Shown: positions 7,113 through 14,274 of the stretch, piece by piece
Position numbering within the stretch: position 1 is the stretch's first letter
How the letters are laid out: each line of letters begins with the position of its first letter
NCBI GenBank assembly: GCA_002315615.1
Contig: DCHK01000039.1
Coordinates: forward strand, 1-24,245
Source: Bacteroidales bacterium UBA1754
GTDB lineage: Bacteria > Bacteroidota > Bacteroidia > Bacteroidales > Paludibacteraceae
Direction: 5' to 3'
Length of the DNA stretch: 24,245 bases
Notes under the pieces: generated by a model
Databases searched by the model: none
What the model was told of the DNA's origin: nothing
What the model saw: the letters and a program-made list of their open reading frames with translations, nothing else
Position numbers and translations under genes: made by a program

Positions 7113-7840
7113 TAAATTCAATACGAATAATTTGGCTTGTGGCAAAAAACGAGATGAAACAAATGTTTCGTCAGCGACTTTTTGTCTTTCTGCTATTTAT
7201 TCTTACCATTTGTGCAATTTCCGATCCCGGAAAAGAGAATTTGTATTTTATGTTTTTCGTGCTGAATTTTTCGATGGCACTTTTTCGTAGTATCGCTTCG
7301 GAAAAGGAGTCGCGTTTGGCAGAGTATTACATTTCTATTTTTTCGCCCACAAAACTATTGCTTGGAAAAATAAAGGCATACGCAATTTTCTTTTTTGTCA
7401 TTAGTTTGCTTATAAATATTTGTGCAGTGGCGGGTTTGCTTCGTTTTGTAGATGTTTCGTTTTTGCCTTGTGTAAGTATGTTGTGTGGTTGGCAAGTGTT
7501 TGTTCAGTTGCTTGGGTGCGTTTTTTATCTGTCGCTTGTGGCATTTGGCGCATCATATTCTCGGGTGCATACCGAGATGCAAGGTTCTATTTTTGTAATT
7601 GCCATTTTGATGGTTTCGTCTTATTTTGTTGTTGAAAATTTGGCGGATATTTTCGGTAATGTATTGTTGTGCGAAACGTTGCTTAAGTATATTCCGTTCA
7701 CTATGCCGTTTGTAAAAGGTGTTGGAATCTTGCCTATGTGCGTTTCTTTTGTTGCGATAATTTTTATATTGAAATTTTCGGGGAAAATATATAAAAAACG
7801 GTTGTTCTATTATGGCAAAAATAAAATTACAGAAGGGTGA
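7109..7840 (+). CDS. ABC transporter permease (ABC-2-like, six predicted membrane segments)
   Basis: The protein has 243 residues and is strongly hydrophobic. After a cytosolic amphipathic start come membrane segments at roughly 25-40, 46-62, 90-111, 123-147, 157-175 and 205-222, followed by a basic tail (GKIYKKRLFYYGKNK). The SEKESRLAEYYISIFSPTKL loop after the second segment matches the cytosolic loop of ABC-2 permeases, which contacts the ATPase. It overlaps the ATPase gene by 4 nt and the next gene by 29 nt, so translation is probably coupled. Efflux of a small molecule or envelope component is an inference. Confidence 0.75.
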   Translation: MINSIRIIWLVAKNEMKQMFRQRLFVFLLFILTICAISDPGKENLYFMFFVLNFSMALFRSIASEKESRLAEYYISIFSPTKLLLGKIKAYAIFFFVISLLINICAVAGLLRFVDVSFLPCVSMLCGWQVFVQLLGCVFYLSLVAFGASYSRVHTEMQGSIFVIAILMVSSYFVVENLADIFGNVLLCETLLKYIPFTMPFVKGVGILPMCVSFVAIIFILKFSGKIYKKRLFYYGKNKITEG

Positions 7841-8693
7841 CAAAATAATGATTGTTACGCCGTCTGGTGCAATAAATCCTGATTATGTAGATGGTGCGGC
7901 GAAGTTTCTGTCAAACCACGGCTTTGTGCCTGTTTTGGGTAAATGCGTCAAAGGTTGCTTTGGTCGCTATGCAGGAACAATCGACGAACGTGTAGCCGAT
8001 TTGCAAACTGCCATCGACGATGATAGCATTAAGGCAATTCTTTGTAGCAGAGGTGGTTATGGTGCCGTTCAAATAGTTGACAAAATAGATTTTTCGCGAA
8101 TGAAAAAGAATCCTAAACCGCTTATTGGTTTCAGCGATATTACGGTTTTTCATTCTGCACTCACCAATATGAAAGTGCCGTCGTTGCACGCATCTATGGC
8201 AAAATATTTTACAGAATATCCCGATGCCGAACCGCAACAAACATTATTGCGAATTTTGCAAGGAAAGAAACCGAAGTATAATGTAGAATCGCATCCGTTG
8301 AATAGGCGAGGCGAGGCGAGTGGAGTGCTAACAGGCGGAAATTTGTCGGTCTTGTACGGACTACGTGGCACAAATTATGACATTCGTCCAAAAGGGAAAT
8401 TGCTTTTTATCGAAGATATTGCCGAAGCACCATATCATATTGATAGAATGATGAATAATTTGAAATTAGGTGGCATTTTGTCGCAAATTTCAGGTTTAAT
8501 AGTAGGACAGTTTACCGATATTGCCGAAGACGACCGAATGAAATCTGCCTACGAAATAATAGCCGATGCTGTGGCAGATTACGATTATCCAGTTTGCTTT
8601 GGTTTTCCTGCGGGACATACCCCCGAAAATTATCCACTTGTGATGGGCAAAAAATGGAAACTGACGGTAGGCGATAATGTGATTTTGCAGTAA
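7812..8693 (+). CDS. ldcA: LD-carboxypeptidase (muramoyltetrapeptide carboxypeptidase, S66 family)
   Basis: The protein has 293 residues, a normal length for LdcA. The enzyme removes the terminal D-Ala from murein tetrapeptides during cell-wall recycling. All three catalytic positions of the S66 family are visible: Ser108 in LIGFSDIT, Glu201 in LLFIEDIAE and His269 in FPAGHTPEN. SRGGYGA (79-85) is also conserved. There is no signal peptide, consistent with the cytosolic recycling enzyme. The ATG at 7812 lies 29 nt inside the permease gene, so expression is probably coupled to the transporter. The pairing raises the possibility that the transporter handles cell-wall material, which the sequence does not prove. 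Confidence 0.92.
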   Translation: MAKIKLQKGDKIMIVTPSGAINPDYVDGAAKFLSNHGFVPVLGKCVKGCFGRYAGTIDERVADLQTAIDDDSIKAILCSRGGYGAVQIVDKIDFSRMKKNPKPLIGFSDITVFHSALTNMKVPSLHASMAKYFTEYPDAEPQQTLLRILQGKKPKYNVESHPLNRRGEASGVLTGGNLSVLYGLRGTNYDIRPKGKLLFIEDIAEAPYHIDRMMNNLKLGGILSQISGLIVGQFTDIAEDDRMKSAYEIIADAVADYDYPVCFGFPAGHTPENYPLVMGKKWKLTVGDNVILQ

Positions 8694-8706
8694 TGAATTG
8701 AAAAAA

Positions 8707-9234
8707 ATGAGAAAACTGAAAGTAGAGGAACTGAATAGAATTTCGGTAGAAGAGTTTAAAAATGCCGAAAAAATGCCGTTGGTGGTTGTTCTTGATAATG
8801 TGCGAAGTCAAAACAATATCGGTTCGGTGTTTCGCACATCAGATGCCTTTGTGGTAGAAAAAATATTTTTGTGTGGCATAACATCTACGCCACCAAATGC
8901 CGATATACATAAAACTGCCCTTGGTGCTGAGTTTAGCGTCGATTGGGAATATGAGCAAGATACTTGTAATGTGGTGCGCCGCTTACAAACAGAAGGTTAC
9001 CACGTTCTTGCCATAGAGCAAGTGGAGCATAGCATAAAGTTGCCCGACTTTGTGCCTGCCGATGACGAAAAATACGCAGTGGTTTTTGGCAACGAGGTAA
9101 AAGGTGTGCAACAATCCGTTGTCGATTTGTGCGACGGTTGCATAGAAATTCCTCAGTTTGGTACAAAACATTCGCTCAATGTCAGTATTACTGCTGGCAT
9201 CATTATTTGGGAATTTTTCCGAAAAATGAAATAA
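8707..9234 (+). CDS. TrmH/SpoU-family RNA 2'-O-methyltransferase
   Basis: The protein has 175 residues from the ATG at 8707. A TTG at 8698 could add three residues, but the ATG is the simpler choice. The three SpoU/TrmH motifs are present in order: N.RSQNNIGSVFRTSDAF near residue 34, the VVFGNEVKGV knot region at about 124-133, and IPQFGTKHSLNVSITAGI at about 147-164. This SPOUT fold uses SAM to methylate ribose 2'-OH groups of tRNA or rRNA. With no N-terminal L30e-like domain, the target cannot be told. It lies 13 nt after ldcA with no terminator between, so it probably ends that operon. Confidence 0.9.
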   Translation: MRKLKVEELNRISVEEFKNAEKMPLVVVLDNVRSQNNIGSVFRTSDAFVVEKIFLCGITSTPPNADIHKTALGAEFSVDWEYEQDTCNVVRRLQTEGYHVLAIEQVEHSIKLPDFVPADDEKYAVVFGNEVKGVQQSVVDLCDGCIEIPQFGTKHSLNVSITAGIIIWEFFRKMK

Positions 9235-9278
9235 TTCATTCGGGCACTTTCTTAATCTAAACGATATTTTGGCAATTA

Positions 9279-9308
9279 AAAAGGCTCAAACTGCGCGTTT
9301 GAGCCTTT
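9279..9308. terminator. Bidirectional terminator between trmH-like gene and pfp
   Basis: GGCTCAAAC (9283-9291) and GTTTGAGCC (9297-9305) form a perfect 9-bp stem with a 5-nt loop. Flanking A's (9279-9282) give a U-run for minus-strand transcripts (pfp), and TTT after 9305 serves the plus strand. It lies between the two convergent genes. Confidence 0.8.
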
Positions 9309-9329
9309 CGTTGATATTGAAGTATTGGA

Positions 9330-10946
9330 TTATGCTTTTTCCAATTTCAATGTCTTTGTTGGTTGGTCGCATACTTCGCTTGGACCGAAATATTGAATAG
9401 GACCTGGGTAAACGAAACTTGTTTCGATAGCCCATTTTTCGCGGTTTGCAACCAATGCTTTGAAAGGAGCACCATTCAATTCAACTAATGCTTTGCGGAT
9501 AACTGGTTTCATTGCACCGTGGCGTTTTTCCATATTCATCATCATTGTGATAGGCACACCAGCAGCAATCCATTGATCAGCAGGTTTAGTTGTGTTCTTA
9601 ATCAACGACATATAACCAGATTTGCCAGCAGCAATCAAGTTAGCGGCATTGTAACCCAATGAGTAGCAGTAGTCTGCATCGAAGTTAGATGGAGCTGCGC
9701 AACGTCCTTCGTATCCGAAGAAGTGACCAAGACCAGAGAATTTGCCTGTGTATGAACCAGCAGCTTTTCTCTTAGCCAATTCAGTTTTAACCATCTCGAT
9801 GAGCAATTTTTCTGTTTCAATCAAAGAAACTTGTACGTTTCCGTGAGGGTCACGTTCAAGAGTCAATTGTTTTTGAACGAAATCAGGAAGTGATGCGTAA
9901 ACTGAAGCTGAGTTAGCAGAAAGTTTCTTAACAGCAGCAGCAACATCACCGTTAGTTTCTGCCAAAAGGTCGTTCAATTCTTTGATCAACACTTTCATTT
10001 CAGGGATGAACTCAATCAAACCTTCTGGGATAAGGATAACACCGAAGTTGTTACCTGCAGCAGCGCGGGCAGCAACGGTGTCAGCGATGTTACCAACGAT
10101 TTGAGCCAAAGTCATTTTCTTATCTTCAACCTCTTCTGATACGATACAGATGTTTGGTTGAGTCTGCAAACCACATTCCAAAGCGATGTGTGAAGCAGAA
10201 CGTCCCATCAATTTGATGAAGTGCCAGTATTTTTTAGCTGAGTTAGCGTCGCGCATGATGTTACCGATAACTTCTGAGTAAACTTTACATGCTGTGTCGA
10301 AACCGAATGATGTTTCAATCATGTCGTTTTTCAAGTCACCGTCGATTGTTTTAGGGCAACCGATTACTTGAATACCGGTGTTTTTCTGCAAGTAGTATTC
10401 TGCCAATACGCAAGCGTTGGTGTTAGAGTCATCTCCACCGATGATGATAAGTGCTTTGATGCCCAATTTGTTGCAGATTTCAATACCGCTGTCGAATTGT
10501 GAAGTTTCTTCCAATTTAGTACGACCAGAACCGATGATGTCAAAACCACCTGTGTTACGATATTCGTCGATGATGTCAGAAGTCAATTCGATATATTTGT
10601 GGTCGATAAGTCCGCTAGGACCACCAAGGAAACCATACAATTTAGAATCTTTGTTCAAAGATTTGATACCGTCGAAGATACCAGAGATTACATTGTGACC
10701 ACCAGGAGCCTGACCACCTGAAAGGATAACACCGACATTCATTGCAGGAAGTGTAACTTTTTCGTTAGATGTCTCGAAAGTTACTACTGGCATTCCGTAA
10801 GTGTTAGGGAACAATTTTTTGATTTCTGCTTGGTCAGCAACTGATTCTGTTGCTTTACCTTCTTTTGCTACTACGCTTCCTTTAAGAGCTTTAGGAAGTT
10901 TTGGCTGATAAGTAGCACGAGCAATTTGTAATGCACTTTTTGCCAT
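9330..10946 (-). CDS. pfp: PPi-dependent 6-phosphofructokinase (diphosphate-fructose-6-phosphate 1-phosphotransferase)
   Basis: The enzyme interconverts fructose 6-phosphate and fructose 1,6-bisphosphate with pyrophosphate as phosphoryl donor, a reversible glycolytic step. The length of 538 residues fits the long PFP-beta clade rather than the 320-residue bacterial ATP-PFK. It shows LSGGQAPGGHNVISG (75-89), GGDDSNT (170-176), where the second Asp marks PPi rather than ATP use, the catalytic PKTIDGDL (198-205), MGRSASHIALE (247-257), and GYEGRCA in the C-terminal part. It is monocistronic, with its own promoter and a strong terminator. Codon choice looks more uniform than in its neighbours, as expected for high expression. 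Confidence 0.95.
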   Translation of the reverse strand: MAKSALQIARATYQPKLPKALKGSVVAKEGKATESVADQAEIKKLFPNTYGMPVVTFETSNEKVTLPAMNVGVILSGGQAPGGHNVISGIFDGIKSLNKDSKLYGFLGGPSGLIDHKYIELTSDIIDEYRNTGGFDIIGSGRTKLEETSQFDSGIEICNKLGIKALIIIGGDDSNTNACVLAEYYLQKNTGIQVIGCPKTIDGDLKNDMIETSFGFDTACKVYSEVIGNIMRDANSAKKYWHFIKLMGRSASHIALECGLQTQPNICIVSEEVEDKKMTLAQIVGNIADTVAARAAAGNNFGVILIPEGLIEFIPEMKVLIKELNDLLAETNGDVAAAVKKLSANSASVYASLPDFVQKQLTLERDPHGNVQVSLIETEKLLIEMVKTELAKRKAAGSYTGKFSGLGHFFGYEGRCAAPSNFDADYCYSLGYNAANLIAAGKSGYMSLIKNTTKPADQWIAAGVPITMMMNMEKRHGAMKPVIRKALVELNGAPFKALVANREKWAIETSFVYPGPIQYFGPSEVCDQPTKTLKLEKA

Positions 10947-10985
10947 TGTTTGTTTAATTATAAAGTTTAAAGATTTTTCAATTCA

Positions 10986-11020
10986 CAAATTTAGGAAAAA
11001 TTCTTCATTTGTCACTCAAA
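10986..11020 (-). promoter_or_regulatory. Probable promoter of pfp
   Basis: On the minus strand, TAAATTTG (10986-10993) matches the -7 consensus. A TTTG (11017-11020) lies 23 nt upstream, slightly beyond the usual spacing. The -7 box is about 40 nt from the pfp start codon. Confidence 0.5.
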
Positions 11021-11492
11021 TTTCGTTTGTATTTCGTTTGCTCATACATAAATGGCTGATATATAGGGGATAAAGTCGTTGGCTTATAGACTTATGAGTG
11101 ATTTGACTCTGACACTGACGGGCTGTCAACTTATAAGCTCCTCAGCCCATAAGCATCCAAATGGTCAGTGTTCGTGCGTAGCATCTACTATCTTCTTTCG
11201 TTATTCCTTCGTGTTTATTCCGTTTTTTTTTCGCTATAATACCCATCTAACTACCATTTTAAATGGGAACATAATGGGAACATAATGGGAGGATAATGGG
11301 AACATAACCGAAGAAACCTCGAATTTATAGGGGTTGCGAGAGGTCGTAATTTGGTGAAAAATGCCCGAAAATGCCCTAAATGTTAAAAATGTTAATATGT
11401 GAATTGCAGGAAACGAATTACAGGCTCCCATTAGCGGAGATTAAATCATAAATCTATAAGCTTTATAAGCAATATAAGCCCCCAAAGGTCAA
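11021..11492. other. Noncoding left flank of the accessory island
   Basis: No convincing gene on either strand. The stretch holds an 11-bp tandem repeat (annotated separately), a loose inverted pair GGGCTG...CAGCCC near 11121-11150, and several scattered ATAAGC/GCTTAT words around 11083-11090, 11131-11155 and 11458-11478. No integrase, transposase or tRNA was found that could define an insertion boundary. The border with the core chromosome probably lies just upstream of the pfp promoter. Confidence 0.4.
11260..11303. repeat. Short tandem repeat, 11-bp unit ATAATGGGAAC, about four copies
   Basis: Copies lie at about 11260-11270 (first partly degenerate), 11271-11281, 11282-11292 (ending GG instead of AC) and 11293-11303. 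The unit length is not a multiple of three and no gene covers it. Confidence 0.75.
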
Positions 11493-11784
11493 AGTCTGTG
11501 TTGTTCTTCCTGAAAAAAACACACTTATGCCGTTGTTTGGCAATGTGGCGGGTTACTTTTGGAGTGCGAAAAGAAATGTGCTTTATACCAGTGCTTGCGG
11601 CTGTTGAAAAATAGCTCTAGTTTGTGCTGTGCACCGAAAATTTTTCATTATATTTGTAAATACAATTAGCTTTTTTATCCTTAAAGTAGAGCCTGGGAGA
11701 TAAATAGCTGAAATTGACACACAAAGATAAAAAATACAGTGGGCTACCAACCACCCATTTTTTGAAAAATAAGAGGGCTTCATG
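11493..11784 (+). repeat. Leader repeat copy 1 (about 290 bp), ends at the start codon of the KilA-N gene
   Basis: Aligned by eye, this segment matches 13562-13855. The first 57 bases are identical, then substitutions and small indels accumulate, to roughly 80-85% overall. The similarity begins at AGTCTGTGTTGTTCTTCCTG and runs through AATAAGAGGGCTTCATG, so it stops at the initiator codon. Inside lies a TATATTTG box (11649-11656) like the -7 element of this phylum, which would leave a leader of about 120 nt. Length differences between copies are not multiples of three, which argues that the segment is noncoding. Confidence 0.85.
11649..11656 (+). promoter_or_regulatory. Candidate -7 promoter element in leader repeat copy 1
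   Basis: TATATTTG matches TAnnTTTG and is conserved in copy 2 at 13719-13726. A TTTG at 11621-11624 lies 24 nt upstream, which is long, and in copy 2 it reads TTTA. The -33 element is therefore uncertain. Confidence 0.4.
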
Positions 11785-12549
11785 GCAAAGAGAATAACAA
11801 ACATAGAGGTCAAGGACACTACCATCCGTACGATGCAGCACGAAGGTATGGATTACGTGTGCATCACAGACATAGCTCGTCAGAAGAATGCGCAAGACCC
11901 TAATGGTGTAATTGCCAATTGGATGCGTAATCGTAATACTATTGAGTTCCTTGGCATTTGGGAGCAGCTTTTTAATCCATATTTTAACCCCCTCGAATTC
12001 GAAGGGTTTAGAAAAGAGGCAGGACTTAATGCTTTCACCATGTCGCCTACAAAATGGGTAGAAGCTACCAATGCGAAGGGGGTGTTCTCAACGGCAGGAC
12101 GTTATGGAGGAACCTATGCTTGCCCAGATATTGCATTTGAGTTTGCTGCATGGATATCCGTAGAATTCAAGCTCTACCTTATCAAAGAGTTTCAACGACT
12201 AAAAGAAGAGGAGCAAAGACTTGTCGGTTGGTCGGTTAAGCGCGAATTATCTAAGTTGAACTATCGTATCCATACGGATGCCATAAAGCAGAATATTGTA
12301 CCAGAGGAGATAGATGCTTATCATCGTTCACTCATCTATGTAGAGGAAGCCGATGTTCTCAATGTTGCCATGTTCGGCATTACTGCTAAAGAATGGCGAG
12401 ATGCAAATCCTGACAAGAAAGGCAACATACGTGATTATGCTACTATCAACGAAAGTATGGTTTTAAAATTCTTGGACAATCTGAAGGTGGAAAAGACGGG
12501 AAATAAGTCTGCAACTTCCGAAGCTGCTCAAATCGAGGATAAAGTTTAA
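11782..12549 (+). CDS. KilA-N domain-containing protein
   Basis: The protein has 255 residues. Residues about 10-130 form a KilA-N domain, a DNA-binding fold found in phage antirepressors and in chromosomal accessory genes. Visible landmarks are DYVCITDIARQKN, the NTIEFLGIWE segment, AFTMSPTKWVEATNAKGV and the GGTYACPDIAFEFAAWIS helix, which is highly typical. Residues 130-235 match the downstream region usual in Bacteroidota members (VGWSVKRELSKLNYRIHTDAI). The last 20 or so residues (after YATINES) look unlike the family's usual end and may be truncated or replaced. The ATG is the exact end of the leader repeat. A Bro-N gene follows 14 nt later. The function of such pairs is unknown. Confidence 0.8.
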   Translation: MAKRITNIEVKDTTIRTMQHEGMDYVCITDIARQKNAQDPNGVIANWMRNRNTIEFLGIWEQLFNPYFNPLEFEGFRKEAGLNAFTMSPTKWVEATNAKGVFSTAGRYGGTYACPDIAFEFAAWISVEFKLYLIKEFQRLKEEEQRLVGWSVKRELSKLNYRIHTDAIKQNIVPEEIDAYHRSLIYVEEADVLNVAMFGITAKEWRDANPDKKGNIRDYATINESMVLKFLDNLKVEKTGNKSATSEAAQIEDKV

Positions 12550-12563
12550 TTCTTGAGGGATAT

Positions 12564-13397
12564 ATGACAAAAAAACAAGAGATACAGCTCTTTGAGGAGA
12601 AAAAAGTTCGCTCCGTTTGGGATTCAGAGACCGAGCAATGGTACTTTGTGATAGTTGACGTAGTAGAGGTTCTTACTGATAGTGTGAATCCTAGTGACTA
12701 CATAAAGAAAATGAAAAAAAGAGATCCTTCACTCGCTGAAGGGTGGGGACAAATTGTCACCCCCCTTTCGGTTCAGACACCAGGAGGCAAGCAAAGAGTT
12801 AATTGCGCCACACAACAAGGACTCTTCCGTATCATCCAATCCATCCCATCTCCTAAAGCAGAGCCGTTCAAGCAATGGATGTCGCAAGTGGCATCGCAGC
12901 GTTTGGACCAGATGCAGGACCCAGAAATGAGCATCGACCAAGCCATTGCAGACTACAAACGCCTTGGCTATAGCGACAAATGGATCAATAGCCGCATCAA
13001 GGGTATAGAAGTACGAAAGGAATTAACCGATGAATGGGAACGTGCTGGCGTAAAACAAGGGCAGGAATATGCTTCGCTGACTGATATTATCACCAGGGAA
13101 TGGAGTGGTATGACCACACGCCAATATAAACAACACAAAGGTTTGAAAAAAGAGAATCTTCGTGATAATATGACCAATGTGGAACTGGCGCTGAATATGT
13201 TGGCCGAAGCTTCGACTACTGAGATTTCCAAACAAAAGAATCCGAAAGGTTTTGCTCAAAGTGCCGAGGTGGCAAAAGAGGGTGGAAGCGTTGCCAAGGC
13301 AGCCCGAAAACAGTTGGAAAGCAAAACAGGGAAGTCTGTTATATCTACGAATAAGGCTAGCGATTACTTGTTACCATCGGAAAACAAAGAAGATTAG
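12564..13397 (+). CDS. Bro-N domain protein, DinD-like (phage antirepressor family)
   Basis: The protein has 277 residues. The N-terminal Bro-N domain (about 1-115) has LFEEKKVRSVWDSETEQWYF, then VVDVVEVLTDSVNPSDYIKK, and ends in LFRIIQSIPSPKAEPFKQW. The rest follows the DNA-damage-inducible protein D pattern: GYSDKWINSRIKGIEVRKEL, TREWSGMTTRQYKQHKGLKK, LRDNMTNVELALNMLAEAST, then a basic C-terminus. E. coli DinD inhibits RecA strand exchange. That role is not established for this relative. It lies 14 nt after the KilA-N gene and 2 nt before a truncated gene, so it is the middle of a three-gene operon. Confidence 0.82.
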   Translation: MTKKQEIQLFEEKKVRSVWDSETEQWYFVIVDVVEVLTDSVNPSDYIKKMKKRDPSLAEGWGQIVTPLSVQTPGGKQRVNCATQQGLFRIIQSIPSPKAEPFKQWMSQVASQRLDQMQDPEMSIDQAIADYKRLGYSDKWINSRIKGIEVRKELTDEWERAGVKQGQEYASLTDIITREWSGMTTRQYKQHKGLKKENLRDNMTNVELALNMLAEASTTEISKQKNPKGFAQSAEVAKEGGSVAKAARKQLESKTGKSVISTNKASDYLLPSENKED

Positions 13398-13399
13398 CC

Positions 13400-13561
13400 A
13401 TGCGAATCCTCATAGAAGAACATCAGTATCCAGCGGATAAGGTTAGGGGCATCCTCGATGGTGTTTCAAAGCTGAAAGATGTCAACGACAGCATATCTGT
13501 GAACTATGTGGGGTATCATTATAACCACACATTGAATGACTGTGTCTTCATTCTGTCCCAT
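13400..13561 (+). pseudogene. N-terminal fragment of a restriction-type gene (possibly LlaJI-like), truncated at the leader repeat
   Basis: The ATG at 13400 follows the Bro-N gene by 2 nt and encodes about 54 residues that look like a real protein start (MRILIEEHQYPADKV, then NYVGYHYN..LNDCVFIL). From memory this start resembles proteins annotated as LlaJI-family restriction endonucleases in Bacteroidota, where FIL is followed by PKV. Here FIL is followed by SHS, and the frame then runs six codons into the leader repeat and stops at 13580-13582. The break therefore coincides with the repeat edge at 13562. The family assignment is tentative. The truncation is visible in the sequence. Confidence 0.5.
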
Positions 13562-13855
13562 AGTCTGTGTTGTTCTTCCTGAAAAAAACACACTTATGCC
13601 GTTGTTTGGCAATGTGGCAGGTTGCTTTTGGAGTGCGAAAAGAAATGTGCTTTATACCAACGCTTGCAGCTGTGAAAAAAATAACTTCAGTTTATGCTGT
13701 GCACCGAAATTTTTTCATTATATTTGTAAATAAATACAATAACTTTTTTATCCTTAAGGTAGAGCCTGGGAGATAAGTGGCTGAAGGATACGCAAAGATT
13801 GAAATACAATGGTGCAGGTAACCAACCAACTTTTGAAAAATAAGAGGGCTTCATG
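13562..13855 (+). repeat. Leader repeat copy 2 (about 290 bp), ends at the ATG of a broken methyltransferase start
   Basis: This is a direct-orientation match to 11493-11784. The left edge lies inside the truncated gene starting at 13400, and the right edge is the ATG at 13853. The TATATTTG box is conserved at 13719-13726. The two copies lie 2,069 bp apart (start to start), so recombination between them would remove the KilA-N gene, the Bro-N gene and the truncated gene. Confidence 0.85.
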
Positions 13856-13897
13856 ACGAAGAAGAAATATACATTCATAAATCTATCCGCTATTTAG
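13853..13897 (+). pseudogene. Broken start of a DNA 5-cytosine methyltransferase gene (14 codons)
   Basis: The ATG at the end of leader copy 2 opens MTKKKYTFINLSAI and then stops at 13895-13897. MxKKYTFIDLFAG is the classical beginning (motif I) of C5-cytosine methyltransferases. A matching continuation, FIDLFAGCGS, is found 333 nt downstream at 14207-14236 in the same frame, after an identical 13-bp sequence. It reads as one gene start split by an intervening segment. Confidence 0.5.
13867..13879. repeat. 13-bp direct repeat flanking the AbiH fragment (left copy)
   Basis: ATATACATTCATA occurs here and at 14200-14212, bracketing the AbiH-like fragment. The spacing of 333 nt is a multiple of three. 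It could be a duplicated target, a recombination scar or retained homology. Confidence 0.7.
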
Positions 13898-14190
13898 AGT
13901 CAGATAATTATCGCCAAATGCTTCAATTTATAGAATCAGCTCCTTTTCAAGTTTATATTATGGGACACTCGTGTGGAAACTCGGATAGAACATTGTTGAA
14001 TACTTTGTTTGAGCATAAAAACTGTGTGTCTATTAAGCCCTTTTATCACATTGATAAAGATGGAAAAGATAATTATATGGAAATTGTGCAGAATATTGCA
14101 CGTAACTTTACGGATATGAAACTAATGCGTGATCGTGTCGTAAATAAAACTTATACGGAAGCGTTTAGTGTTGATAGGAAACAGAATTGA
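13876..14190 (+). pseudogene. C-terminal fragment of an AbiH-like abortive infection protein
   Basis: The frame is open from upstream of 13876 to the TGA at 14188-14190. From the first internal ATG (13918) it encodes 90 residues. Family-like segments are HKSIRYLESDNYRQ, FIESAPFQVYIMGHSCG, NSDRTLLNTLFEH, CVSIKPFYH and EIVQNIARNF, which match the C-terminal third of Bacteroidota AbiH proteins as I remember them. Full-length members have about 300-400 residues, so only the end survives. AbiH proteins are phage-defence factors that stop infection by an unclear mechanism. No start codon context supports independent expression, so I treat it as a remnant. Confidence 0.65.
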
Positions 14191-14199
14191 AAACTAATA

Positions 14200-14212
14200 A
14201 TATACATTCATA
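14200..14212. repeat. 13-bp direct repeat flanking the AbiH fragment (right copy)
   Basis: ATATACATTCATA, identical to 13867-13879. It begins 9 nt after the stop of the AbiH fragment and leads straight into a methyltransferase motif I remnant. Confidence 0.7.
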
Positions 14213-14260
14213 GATTTATTTGCAGGATGCGGAAGTCAAAAGAAAACTTTAGCGAGTTAG
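14201..14260 (+). pseudogene. Remnant of C5-cytosine methyltransferase motif I
   Basis: Frame 14201 reads YTFIDLFAGCGSQKKTLAS and then a stop at 14258-14260. FIDLFAGCG is the SAM-binding motif I of 5-methylcytosine methyltransferases, normally within the first 15 residues of the protein. No further motifs follow. With the AbiH fragment removed it would join the start at 13853 in frame, though it still stops soon after. Confidence 0.55.
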
Positions 14261-14274
14261 AATTTGAGATATTT

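Noticed and set aside
11021..11492. Possible integrase or attachment site at the left island edge
   Set aside because: No recombinase gene, tRNA end or matching direct repeat was found at the right edge (about 17100-17360).
11583..11895. Minus-strand open frames in leader copy 1, similar to one at 13687-13878 in copy 2
   Set aside because: The resemblance comes from the DNA repeat itself. Indels shift the frame between copies, so the protein frame is not conserved.
13252..13440. Plus-strand 62-codon frame overlapping the end of the Bro-N gene
   Set aside because: It is out of frame within a recognisable gene and has no family features.
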